Below, one piece after another: positions 27,286 to 35,429 of a stretch of DNA of 35,429 nt (the first letter of the stretch is position 1; each line of letters begins with the position of its first letter). This DNA is from Hyphomicrobiales bacterium (GTDB taxonomy: Bacteria > Pseudomonadota > Alphaproteobacteria > Rhizobiales > HXMU1428-3): NCBI GenBank assembly GCA_017640685.1, contig JAEPQF010000025.1:1-35429 (forward strand), read 5' to 3'. Below the pieces are notes generated by a model. The model saw nothing but the letters and a program-made list of their open reading frames with translations, was not told where the DNA came from and searched no databases. A program made the translations under genes and the position numbers.

Positions 27286-28545
27286 ATGATTTTGGTTTGT
27301 CCAGAATGTTCGACCCATTATGAAATTCCTTCAGCTTTGCCTGAGGGGGGGACGAAAGTGCGCTGTACGAGTTGTACTCATGTTTGGATGGCAACCGCAG
27401 ATGATGTGTTTGAAAATGCCGCTTTGGCTGAAGAAAGTGCTCAAGCTAAAGAGGCTGCTCCAGAAGAGACTGCTTCTAGTTTAGTAGAGGAAGAAGAAGC
27501 TGGTATTCCTGCGATTTCTCCTTTTGACGAAGACCCTTTTGAAGAGCTTGATTTTGAAGAAATTGAGGAAGAAGCTCTGAACGAGACTGAAGAATTAGAT
27601 CAAGCAGAGCTCGATAGTTTGTTTGAAGAGATGGGGGTCGACCCGGAACCTGAGCCTGAGCCCGAACCTGAGCAGGCTGAAGAAAACTCTCAAGGTGATA
27701 TTGATAGCCTATTTGATGAGATGGCTGATGAAGAACCTGAGGATGATAATTCTCAAGATGATATTGATAGTCTCTTTGATGAAGTGGGTGATGATGCTGG
27801 AGAGGAAAACTCTCAGGATGATATTGATGGTTTGTTTGACGAACCTGAGGCGGCTGAGGAAAACTCGCAAGATGATATTGATGGCTTGTTTGATGAGCCA
27901 GCTGCAGATGAGGGAGAAGAAAACTCTCAAGATGATATAGACGGACTTTTTGATGAAGAGCCGGCTGTTTCAGAAGAACCTCAAGCTGAAGAACCACTAG
28001 CTGCAGCAGAAGAAGATGCGGAAGATCCATTTGAGAATGAGACAGTTGAAGTAGAGCTTGATGATGAGCCTGCTGTTGAACCCGAGCCAGTTGCAGCAAA
28101 ATTACCGATTTGGAAAAAACTTAGCCGCAATGAAATGATTGGTTGGGGAGGTTATGCCCTTTCTATTGTTTTGGTTTTTTCCATCATAATCATGGCTCGT
28201 GTTTCCATTGTTAAGGCCATTCCTAGCATGGCGGGTGTCTATGCGGCATTGGGTATGAATGTGAATGTTAGAGGTTTGACCTTTACGAATGTGCAGCAAA
28301 AATGGGTGATCGAAGATAATCGGCTTTTGCTTAAAGTTCGAGGTGAAGTTACCAATTTAACAAATCGCTATAAAACTCTACCTCCTATGGTTTTTGGAGC
28401 TGTTGGGCCAAATAAAAAAGAAATTTTCCGTTGGGTTATGAAGGTTAGAAAAAAACCTCTCTTACCTGGTGAGAAAGCCCCTTTCATGGCGATGGTACCT
28501 TTGCCGCCAGAGCAGGCTCGTCATTTATATATTAGTTTTCAGTAG
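27286..28545 (+). CDS. MJ0042-type zinc-ribbon protein with acidic repeats, one TM segment and a DUF3426-like C-terminus
   Basis: ILVCPECSTHYEIPSALPEGGTKVRCTSCTHVW; acidic repeat region; TM AL(S)IVLVFSIIIMA; C-terminal RGLTFTNVQQKWVIEDNRLLLKVRGEVTNLTN. The track start is 27271. Confidence 0.92.
   Translation: MILVCPECSTHYEIPSALPEGGTKVRCTSCTHVWMATADDVFENAALAEESAQAKEAAPEETASSLVEEEEAGIPAISPFDEDPFEELDFEEIEEEALNETEELDQAELDSLFEEMGVDPEPEPEPEPEQAEENSQGDIDSLFDEMADEEPEDDNSQDDIDSLFDEVGDDAGEENSQDDIDGLFDEPEAAEENSQDDIDGLFDEPAADEGEENSQDDIDGLFDEEPAVSEEPQAEEPLAAAEEDAEDPFENETVEVELDDEPAVEPEPVAAKLPIWKKLSRNEMIGWGGYALSIVLVFSIIIMARVSIVKAIPSMAGVYAALGMNVNVRGLTFTNVQQKWVIEDNRLLLKVRGEVTNLTNRYKTLPPMVFGAVGPNKKEIFRWVMKVRKKPLLPGEKAPFMAMVPLPPEQARHLYISFQ
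27682..27957 (+). repeat. In-frame repeat encoding ENSQ(D/G)DID(S/G)LFDE, five copies
   Basis: Units at 27682-27720, 27745-27783, 27805-27843, 27859-27897 and 27919-27957; degenerate upstream copy DQAELDSLFEE at about 27598-27630. Confidence 0.95.
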
Positions 28546-28552
28546 TTTTCTC

Positions 28553-28642
28553 TCACTTTTTAGCGCTCCTTCGGTTGCCTCTATTGCGCTCTAGATGCCC
28601 ACAAAGCAACCGCGCTAAGGCAACCTTCGTTGTTACCTACAG
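28553..28642 (+). repeat. Stem-loop repeat cluster F (degenerate)
   Basis: CTTTTTAGCGCTCCTTCGGTTGCC...GATGCCCACAAAGCAACCGCGC...GCAACCTTCGTTGTTACCTACAG aligns to cluster D. Confidence 0.75.
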
Positions 28643-28710
28643 AGTTTTTAGTATTTTCCTAAATAATTTTTCCTTTTTTACTACTGATAGTTTTAATTCT
28701 TGAGTTTTGG

Positions 28711-28740
28711 CATGTCTCTTAGTCCGAAACGGGTTGAGTT
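28711..28740. repeat. Second copy of the CATGTCTCT...GGGTTGAGTT repeat
   Basis: CATGTCTCTTAGTCCGAAACGGGTTGAGTT matches 12778-12807 at 25 of 30 positions. Confidence 0.65.
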
Positions 28741-28852
28741 AACTTAAAAGAATAGTTCAATAATGAAATTTAAGTTTTGTTAACTCTGCATTGAGGATTG
28801 CGGGCTTATCATGGGGGATAAGATCGATTTTTTCTAATCTTAGGTGATGTTC

Positions 28853-29257
28853 ATGGCTCGGATATTAATTGCTGAAGATGACTTTGCGGTGAGGGATTTT
28901 ACTTACCGTGCTCTTTCTATGAGTAATCATGATGTGGTGGTCGCTCATGAGGGGCAAGAGGCGCTTCGTTGTTTAACTGTGCCAGATGAGAGTTACGATC
29001 TTGTGATTAGTGATATTCGGATGCCAGTTATTGATGGGGTAACTTTGGCGAAGTTGATTTTTAAACAACAGCCTCATTTGCCAATTTTATTGATGACTGG
29101 GTATTCAACTGCAGAAGAAGCTGATTATGCACCGTCTGTTGTTGGTGTTTTGCAAAAGCCGTTTACTCTTGAGATGATGAGACAGGCTGTGCAATCTGCT
29201 TTGGGACAATCACGACAAAAACCTAGGGAAAAGCAACTTAAGCTTGGATTGCGTTAA
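28853..29257 (+). CDS. Single-domain response regulator, CpdR/CheY-like
   Basis: MARILIAEDDFAVRDF, LVISDIRMPVIDGV (phospho-Asp), LLMTGYS, VLQKPF; no output domain. Confidence 0.93.
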   Translation: MARILIAEDDFAVRDFTYRALSMSNHDVVVAHEGQEALRCLTVPDESYDLVISDIRMPVIDGVTLAKLIFKQQPHLPILLMTGYSTAEEADYAPSVVGVLQKPFTLEMMRQAVQSALGQSRQKPREKQLKLGLR

Positions 29258-29260
29258 AGC

Positions 29261-31819
29261 TTAAAATCTTTTGAGCAATCTTTCTATGTAATCAATTTCA
29301 GGCGCAGGGCGGTTGGGATCGCTCAATTTGTTTTGCAAATTTCTCAAAATTTCTCTTGCGCGTTGGATGTCAATTTTATCTGGCACTTTTGTGCTTTCGC
29401 TTGTGTCCATTCCTTTTGCACCTTGATTTCTTCCCAATGGATCTTTGCCACCAGCTTTTTTGCCGCCGCCATTTCCTGACATGCCTTTCATGTCTTTGGC
29501 CATTTGTTGCATGCCTTTACGCAGCTGATCAAGGGCTTGGCCTTCTTGGTTAAGAGCGTTGCCTAAATCATTACCTTTTAACAGTTCTTCAGCTCTTTGC
29601 ATGGCTCTGTCAGCATTTTCCAAGGGGGATCCGCTCTGGCGATTGTTTTGTTCGCCCTCTTGACCCATTCCTTTTTTTCCTTGTTTGCCAGCTTGCCTTG
29701 CTTTTTCAAGTTCTTTCATTAATCGTTGTAATTGCTCTCTTAGGGCTTGTTGTTGTTGTTCTAAACCGTTATTGCCATTTGGTTGGCTAAGTTGTCTTTG
29801 GCTATTATTGTCTTGTTGAGTTTGATTTCTCTCGCCTGCACGTCTTTTTTGTTGCCTGTTTTGCTCAAAGGTTTTGTCCATCAATTTTTGTTGTTCTTGA
29901 AGAATTTTTCCAAGCTCTTCTAAATTTTTGGCGGCTCTATTTTGTTGCTGTTGATTTTGGTTTTTACCCGTTTGCAAATTTTCGAGCATATTTTGTAGCT
30001 GACTTAGCATTTGATTGGCTAAATCTTTTGCACCGGATTTTGAGAGCTCTTCAATGGTTTTGAGCATTTGCTCAAAATCTTCTGGGCTCATGTTTCTTTG
30101 ATTTTGATTTGAATTTTGATTTTGTGCCTGGTTGTTTTGGTTTTGTTGTTGCTTGGCTAGAGCTTGCATGTATTTTTGCAAAGCTTTACGCAAATTATCG
30201 ATGCGTTTTTGAATTTCTTTAGCAGATGCATTTTCTTGTAAGGCTTTGCGCAATTCTTCTTGTGCGGTTCTTAGTTCGCGTTCAGCGGCAGACAGATCTC
30301 CATCTTCGGCATGACGAGCTAATTGATATAAAAGTTTTGAAAGTTCTTCTTTTTCTTGGCGAGTTTGTGCCGTCAACAAGCGATTGGCTGTGACTTTTAG
30401 CCCTAAATAAAGGGTAAGGTCTTTTTCAAATGGTTTTTTGTTGCTCAATAACCCGTGGAGTAACTCTGACAATAAAGGCGTTTCTGAAGGTGTCATAATG
30501 AGTTGTTTGCGAAGGCGAATTATGTTTTTTGCAATGGGTTTTGTGAATTTATATTCTGGCAAAACAATATTTATCTCAGGGCTGTTAGACGTGTTTTCGC
30601 CTTCATCAGTTGCTGAGAGGTAGAGGGTGATTGGGAGGCCTGCCCAAGGGTGATCTGTTAGATCTTTGTATGTTGTTCCCTCACTTGATTTTGTTCCTTG
30701 TTCAGATAGGTTTAGAGGGTATTCAATAGGGGCACCGAGAGGGCGTTCTTCTTTAAAAAAGATTTTTGGTTTTGTTTGATCTTTATCTTTTTGAAAAATT
30801 TCTTTCACATGGGCTTTTGCTTCAATAACACCATAATCATCAACCACGCGGTATTTTAACTTCAATGCACGGCTTTGCGCTGGAGCTGGTAGTTCCACCA
30901 ATCCAATAATTGGAGGATTATCTGGTGTGATTTCAAAACGCCAATCTTTTAGGGGAATTGTATCTATGGTGAGTTTTACTGGCCCGTTTTCAGTTAGTTT
31001 TAAGTGGAACTCTTTGGTTTTAACCGGTTTGGATGATTGATTTTGAGCCGTGTTTCTAGGTGATGTTTTTTTTGTTGATTTGATTAGTTTATTTAAACTT
31101 TCAACCTCAACTTGTTTGGCCTCGTTGCCATTAATGCGGATTGTTAAGGTTGAATTTTGTGGTGCAGTGAAAACAGGTTTCTTATCACTGTTTTTATTAT
31201 CTGAATGATTTGATGCTGTTTTGGCATTTTTCCCACCATCTGCGATTAAGATCGGAGCTTTGCCTGTGTAAGATGGCGGGGTGACCCATGCATCAACTCT
31301 AAGGTGTGAAGTGTTGATCATTGGGGGGAGTGTCACTGCGTTTGCAATCAATGACTGGATGTTGCCATTTTGGAAAAATAAACCACAAGCGACCACGAGC
31401 ATCAGAACCATTCTTAGAGCGTAAGGATCTTGCTTGTAAGTTTCTGGTTGAGGGGGGCGAACTTTGAGCTGCTTTATTTTCTCAACAAGGCGATTTTTAA
31501 ACTGAAGCCAGATGGCTTCTGTTTGGCTGTTAGACGTACCAGAGAGGTTTGGTTCTAGTTTATCTTTAAAAGCTTGGGCGGGTTGATGAGGCAGAGTTGA
31601 ATTTTTATCTAGCCTTTTTAGTGCTTCTTTATCTTTGGGCGAGCGCAGGGATAAAAGCGGATAAAAACTTGCAATAAAGCCCATGGCAAAAAGAGCAAGA
31701 GCCAGACGATGCATTAACGGAGATAATAGAGGCCATACATGAAAGAGAGTGAAAATTAAAAAGAGGGAGACGACAATAAAAGGAGCCCACAATTTTATCC
31801 AGAGGCGTTCCAGAAGCAT
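29261..31819 (-). CDS. TIGR02302/DUF4175 family large membrane protein
   Basis: Two N-terminal TM segments, WVTPPSYTGKAPI, YRVVDDYGVIEAKA, WAGLPITLYLSATDEG, Q/N-rich coiled region, GAKGMDTSESTKVPDKIDIQRAREILRNLQNKLSDPNRPAPEIDYIERLLKRF. The open frame extends upstream to about 31951. Confidence 0.93.
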   Translation of the reverse strand: MLLERLWIKLWAPFIVVSLFLIFTLFHVWPLLSPLMHRLALALFAMGFIASFYPLLSLRSPKDKEALKRLDKNSTLPHQPAQAFKDKLEPNLSGTSNSQTEAIWLQFKNRLVEKIKQLKVRPPQPETYKQDPYALRMVLMLVVACGLFFQNGNIQSLIANAVTLPPMINTSHLRVDAWVTPPSYTGKAPILIADGGKNAKTASNHSDNKNSDKKPVFTAPQNSTLTIRINGNEAKQVEVESLNKLIKSTKKTSPRNTAQNQSSKPVKTKEFHLKLTENGPVKLTIDTIPLKDWRFEITPDNPPIIGLVELPAPAQSRALKLKYRVVDDYGVIEAKAHVKEIFQKDKDQTKPKIFFKEERPLGAPIEYPLNLSEQGTKSSEGTTYKDLTDHPWAGLPITLYLSATDEGENTSNSPEINIVLPEYKFTKPIAKNIIRLRKQLIMTPSETPLLSELLHGLLSNKKPFEKDLTLYLGLKVTANRLLTAQTRQEKEELSKLLYQLARHAEDGDLSAAERELRTAQEELRKALQENASAKEIQKRIDNLRKALQKYMQALAKQQQNQNNQAQNQNSNQNQRNMSPEDFEQMLKTIEELSKSGAKDLANQMLSQLQNMLENLQTGKNQNQQQQNRAAKNLEELGKILQEQQKLMDKTFEQNRQQKRRAGERNQTQQDNNSQRQLSQPNGNNGLEQQQQALREQLQRLMKELEKARQAGKQGKKGMGQEGEQNNRQSGSPLENADRAMQRAEELLKGNDLGNALNQEGQALDQLRKGMQQMAKDMKGMSGNGGGKKAGGKDPLGRNQGAKGMDTSESTKVPDKIDIQRAREILRNLQNKLSDPNRPAPEIDYIERLLKRF

Positions 31820-32105
31820 AGCAACTTTGGTCCAGCGCAGTTTTCTTTCTAGAAGAATTTCACCCTGGTGACGGTGTTCAGGACCAAGCTCTTGATTGAG
31901 CTCTGTATTTTGATTTTGTGAGTTCGGATCTGTAATTATTGGCTTGCTCTTTCAATTTCAATAATCTTGATTTGGTACAGGAATACACTTCATAAAGATG
32001 TTTTGCACTATAGCATAGAAATGAGATCTTTGCCTATGGGGGACATCTTGCCTAAAGGTAAGGTTATTGTGAGATAGAGGCTATTTTGGGGTAAAATCCC
32101 TGTTA

Positions 32106-33374
32106 CTAACCGATCCAGTTCGGTAATTGATCCAAATCGATCAAATCTTCGTAAGCTGGACGGGGGCGAACAACTGCGTATTCATCCCCTTTAACCATAA
32201 CTTCTGGGATGGTTAAGCGGCTATTGTAAGTGCATGATTGTACAGCACCATAAGCACCTGCTGACATCACAGCTATGAGGTCATCTGGGGCAAATTCTGG
32301 CATTTGGCGATTTTCAGCTAAGAAATCACCTGTCTCGCAAACGGGGCCTACCACATCCATTAAAGATTTCGGAGCTTCATTTTTGCTTTCATCAATGGGC
32401 ATAATCTGATGATAAGCTTCATAAAGTGTTGGGCGGATGAGATCATTCATTGCGGCATCAACAATGAGGAAGTCTTTCGCTGCACCTTTTTTCAAATAAA
32501 GGACTTTTGAGACGAGAATTCCTGCATTACCAGCGATTAAGCGGCCAGGTTCAAAAATTAGTGTGGCGTCGAGGTCACCAATTGCTTTTTCAATGATGGC
32601 TGCATAATCATTTGGGTGAGGAGGATCTTTGGCGTCTTCCTCATAAGGTATGCCAAGACCGCCACCTAAATCTATATGAGTGATTTTATGGCCATCTGCT
32701 CTTAGATCAGTTACGAGTTCACGCATGAGGCGGAAGGCATTATCAAAAGGGGTCAAATCAGTGATTTGACTGCCAATATGCATATGCACGCCGTGAGGCT
32801 CTAGCCCTGGTAATTTGGCGGCAATGGCATAGATATCTCTTGCTCTTTCAAAAGGAATGCCGAATTTATTTTCAGCCTTACCCGTTGAAATTTTCGCGTG
32901 TGTTTTCGCGTCTACATCTGGGTTCACACGAATGGCAATACTAGCGGTTTTGCCAAGATTATCAGCCACTTCGCTTAAAGTGTGAAGTTCAGGCTCTGAC
33001 TCAATGTTAAAACTTAAGATGTTGGCGTTTAATGCGGCGGCCATTTCATCTTTGGTTTTACCCACACCAGAGAAACAGATTTTATCAGGGCTGACGCCCG
33101 CTTGAAGTGCGCGGCGTAATTCTCCTTCAGAGACAACATCCATGCCTGCACCAAGATTTGCGAGCGTTTTGATCACCGCTTGGTTGGAATTGGCTTTAAT
33201 CGCGTAACAAACAAGGTGATCAACATTTGCAAAAGCTTGATCAAACACTTGAAAATGGCGCTCTAACGTGGCGCTTGAATAGCAATAGAACGGGGTTCCA
33301 ACATTTTGAGCGATGGTTGTGAGGGCCACATTTTCAGCGTGGAGCACACCATTTATGTATGAGAAGTGGCGCAT
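32106..33374 (-). CDS. lysA: Diaminopimelate decarboxylase
   Basis: YAIKANSNQAVIKTLANLGAGMDVVSEGEL, HMHIGSQITDL, DLGGGLGIPY, GPVCETGDFLAENR, MSAGAYGAVQSCTYNSR. Confidence 0.97.
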   Translation of the reverse strand: MRHFSYINGVLHAENVALTTIAQNVGTPFYCYSSATLERHFQVFDQAFANVDHLVCYAIKANSNQAVIKTLANLGAGMDVVSEGELRRALQAGVSPDKICFSGVGKTKDEMAAALNANILSFNIESEPELHTLSEVADNLGKTASIAIRVNPDVDAKTHAKISTGKAENKFGIPFERARDIYAIAAKLPGLEPHGVHMHIGSQITDLTPFDNAFRLMRELVTDLRADGHKITHIDLGGGLGIPYEEDAKDPPHPNDYAAIIEKAIGDLDATLIFEPGRLIAGNAGILVSKVLYLKKGAAKDFLIVDAAMNDLIRPTLYEAYHQIMPIDESKNEAPKSLMDVVGPVCETGDFLAENRQMPEFAPDDLIAVMSAGAYGAVQSCTYNSRLTIPEVMVKGDEYAVVRPRPAYEDLIDLDQLPNWIG

Positions 33375-33398
33375 ATTATTTTTATTCTGTTAAAAGCA

Positions 33399-33440
33399 TA
33401 AAAGAACAAGAGATGAGATTTTCATCTGCTTGTTCTTTTA
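33399..33440 (-). terminator. Hairpin between lptM-like gene and lysA
   Basis: AAAAGAACAAGagATGA-gatttt-TCATctgCTTGTTCTTTT inverted repeat with A/T ends. Confidence 0.75.
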
Positions 33441-33492
33441 AATGTTGGTTGTTTTAGGCTTTCAGTTTTCGAGCCATAAAATTATTAAAAGG

Positions 33493-33675
33493 TTAGTTCA
33501 AAAGGCCATCTAGAATGAAGCCGCGATGCGGTTTTTTCTCTTCAACGACAACACTTGTATCACCTTCAATTTTAGCTTCAGGCGGTGCTTCTAATGGTCC
33601 CTTTGCACCACATGCTGTGAGGGATAATGCCAGCCCAGCTAAAATGATGATAGCTTTTGCAGTGCGCAATAACAT
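33493..33675 (-). CDS. lptM: Small lipoprotein (LptM/YifL-like)
   Basis: Lipobox LSLTACGAKGPLEAPPEA; located between argH and lysA as is typical. ATG at 33675 preferred over 33684. Confidence 0.85.
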   Translation of the reverse strand: MLLRTAKAIIILAGLALSLTACGAKGPLEAPPEAKIEGDTSVVVEEKKPHRGFILDGLLN

Positions 33676-33691
33676 AATTAGCAATCCTTTT

Positions 33692-33905
33692 TAAGTGCTC
33701 CTTCAGTTGCCATTTTTGTGCTTCGGTTGCCCACCAGCAACCGCAACATTGTGCTTCAGCTGTTCACATGGCATCCGCACTAGCAACCGTTTTTTTTAAT
33801 TGGCCTTCAGTTGCCATTTCTTTGCTTCAGATGCCCACAAGGCATCCGCAACGGCAACCGGCCTTTTTTAGTTGGCCTTTAGGTTGCCCACAAGCAACCG
33901 GCCCA
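33692..33905 (+). repeat. Stem-loop repeat cluster G (four hairpins, largest array)
   Basis: GGTTGC-CCACCA-GCAACC (33725-33742), degenerate GCTGT-TCACATG-GCATC (about 33759-33775), GATGC-CCACAAG-GCATC (33830-33846), GGTTGC-CCACAA-GCAACC (33882-33899). Confidence 0.85.
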
Positions 33906-33983
33906 CCCATAATTGTTGTTACGTGCCTGTTTCAAGTTTTAGTCGGCGCGTAAATTTCATATTTGGTGATGAACTTACCTTGC

Positions 33984-35360
33984 TTAAGTTTGTTTTTCTA
34001 GTGATTTTATCCATTTCTTCGCCATTTTTCGAACCTCTGTGGGCGCTGTGCCACCATATGATTTGCGGCTTTTTACTGAATTTTCGACAGAAAGAACGTT
34101 AAAAATGTCTTTTGTGATTTTTGGCTCTACTGATTGCATGTCATCAAGGCTTAATTCATGAAGGCGTAGATTTTGTTTTTCAGCCAAAGCTACAATGCTT
34201 CCCGTGACATGATGGGCGTCTCTAAAGGGAAGGTTTATCACTCGAACAAGCCAATCAGCGATGTCTGTTGCCGTTGAGAAACCACCGCCGGCAGATTTTG
34301 CCATTTTTTCCTTATTTGGGTGCATATCTTCAATCATGCCAGTGAGGGCGGCTAACGCCAGGGAATAATTATCCAAAGCGTCAAAGGCCATTTCTTTGTC
34401 TTCTTGCATGTCTTTAGAATAAGCAAGTGGGAGGCCTTTCATAACCATTGAAAGCCCGTTGAACGCACCGATGATGCGGCCAACTTTTGCTCTAATGAGC
34501 TCAGCTGCATCGGGGTTGCGTTTTTGAGGCATGATGGATGAGCCGGTTGTAAAGCTATCTGAGAGCTTGATAAAGTTAAACTCAGCTGAGGACCAAATGA
34601 CGAGCTCTTCCGCAAAGCGAGAAAGGTGAATGGCACTAATTGACGCTGCGCTTAGTGTTTCCAGGATAAAATCTCTATCAGCAACGCTATCGAGTGAGTT
34701 AGCTGTTGGTTTGTCAAAATCCAAAGCTTTTGCTGTCATTTTACGATCAATTGGAAATGAAGTGCCGGCTAATGCTGCTGAGCCTAGGGGGCATTCATTT
34801 AATCTTTTTCTTGCGTCTTTAAAGCGGGTGACATCACGGCCAAGCATTTCAACATAAGCCAGGCAATGATGACCAAAGGTCACAGGTTGCGCGGTTTGCA
34901 AGTGCGTATAGCCGGGCATGACTACTTCTGCATGCTCTTCTGCTTTTTTGGCGAGTGCCAATTGCAATGTGGTTAATTGACTTAGAAAGTGATCAATTGT
35001 GTCTCTGACATAGAGTTTGAAATCTGTTGCGACTTGGTCATTTCTTGATCTCGCGGTATGAAGACGGCCTGCTGCATCACCAATGAGCTCTCTAAGACGT
35101 GATTCGACATTCATATGAATGTCTTCTAACTGACGAGAGAAGGTGAATTGATCGGTTTCAATTTCTTTTTGAACTTGCTTTAGCCCTGTGATGATTTTCT
35201 TGCCATCTGCTTTGCTGAGGATACCAGCATCAACCAACATTTCGGCATGAGCAATTGAGCCTTTTATATCTTGTTTATAGAGGCGTTTATCGTATCCGAT
35301 GGAGGCGTTAATTTCTTCCATGATTTCGGAGGGGCCTGAGGCAAATCGTCCGCCCCACAA
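33984..35360 (-). CDS. argH: Argininosuccinate lyase
   Basis: [60 protein letters not shown] start in the ORF track. Confidence 0.97.
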   Translation of the reverse strand: MWGGRFASGPSEIMEEINASIGYDKRLYKQDIKGSIAHAEMLVDAGILSKADGKKIITGLKQVQKEIETDQFTFSRQLEDIHMNVESRLRELIGDAAGRLHTARSRNDQVATDFKLYVRDTIDHFLSQLTTLQLALAKKAEEHAEVVMPGYTHLQTAQPVTFGHHCLAYVEMLGRDVTRFKDARKRLNECPLGSAALAGTSFPIDRKMTAKALDFDKPTANSLDSVADRDFILETLSAASISAIHLSRFAEELVIWSSAEFNFIKLSDSFTTGSSIMPQKRNPDAAELIRAKVGRIIGAFNGLSMVMKGLPLAYSKDMQEDKEMAFDALDNYSLALAALTGMIEDMHPNKEKMAKSAGGGFSTATDIADWLVRVINLPFRDAHHVTGSIVALAEKQNLRLHELSLDDMQSVEPKITKDIFNVLSVENSVKSRKSYGGTAPTEVRKMAKKWIKSLEKQT

Positions 35361-35429
35361 TTTATTTTTAAAACACGTTGGCCTTCTTTATTTTTTGTGT
35401 TAAAAATTTTTTGTTTATTGTGTTAAAAT

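Noticed and set aside
27476-28099. 207-aa minus-strand ORF opposite the zinc-ribbon gene (and 27709-27930, 27623-27940)
   Set aside because: Shadow ORFs generated by the acidic GAA/GAT-rich repeat region on the coding strand.
28769-28786. Possible CtrA box (TTAAGTTTTGTTAAC) upstream of the CpdR-like gene
   Set aside because: Spacing between TTAA half sites is 6 nt rather than the usual 7; a single imperfect site in AT-rich DNA is weak evidence.
33692-33905. Possible CRISPR array
   Set aside because: Units are short, imperfect, irregularly spaced hairpins with similar (not unique) intervening sequence; no cas genes.
1062-33905. Stem-loop repeats as classical intrinsic terminators
   Set aside because: Most stems are only 5-7 bp, are followed by CCGC rather than a U tract, and do not follow gene orientation; genuine terminators in the window (1022, 13131, 18377) look different.
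1062-33905. Stem-loop repeats as integron attC sites
   Set aside because: No integrase, no cassette structure, and the GTTGC/GCAAC arms lack the paired R/L box layout of attC.
33768-34102. Short ORFs over cluster G
   Set aside because: Repeat-derived translations that overlap the argH 3' end.

Overview
The window reads as ordinary chromosomal DNA from an AT-rich alphaproteobacterium. Gene content and order (ctaE/DUF983/surf1/thrC/M16/EAL/yqgE; phaAB; bluB; gloB; ftsEX/zinc-ribbon/CpdR-like/TIGR02302; argH/lptM/lysA) suggest Hyphomicrobiales-like, which is an inference. I recognise about 30 protein-coding genes and four clear hairpin terminators. I saw no rRNA, tRNA, CRISPR, prophage or transposase. 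The most unusual structure is a family of short intergenic stem-loop repeats, in seven clusters over about 33 kb. The core is CTTCAG + 5-nt arm + loop CCACNA(G) + complementary arm + CCGC. The arms come in co-varying versions (GTTGC/GCAAC, GATGC/GCATC, GTTTC/GAAAC). Every copy I found has the same orientation, whatever the direction of the neighbouring genes. One copy appears to have supplied the C-terminus and stop codon of the M16 peptidase gene. The second highlight is an MJ0042 zinc-ribbon membrane protein with five tandem acidic NSQ(D/G)DID(S/G)LFDE motifs plus one degenerate copy. These resemble the CheY-binding N-terminal peptide of FliM, and the next gene downstream encodes a single-domain CpdR/CheY-like response regulator. 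Other items include a NYN-LOTUS protein, an EAL protein with a degenerate GGDEF motif and a long disordered tail, a candidate GnnA/GnnB-like pair, and a TIGR02302 gene whose reading frame extends upstream without a canonical start codon. All calls are by eye from the sequence and supplied translations; no database search was run.
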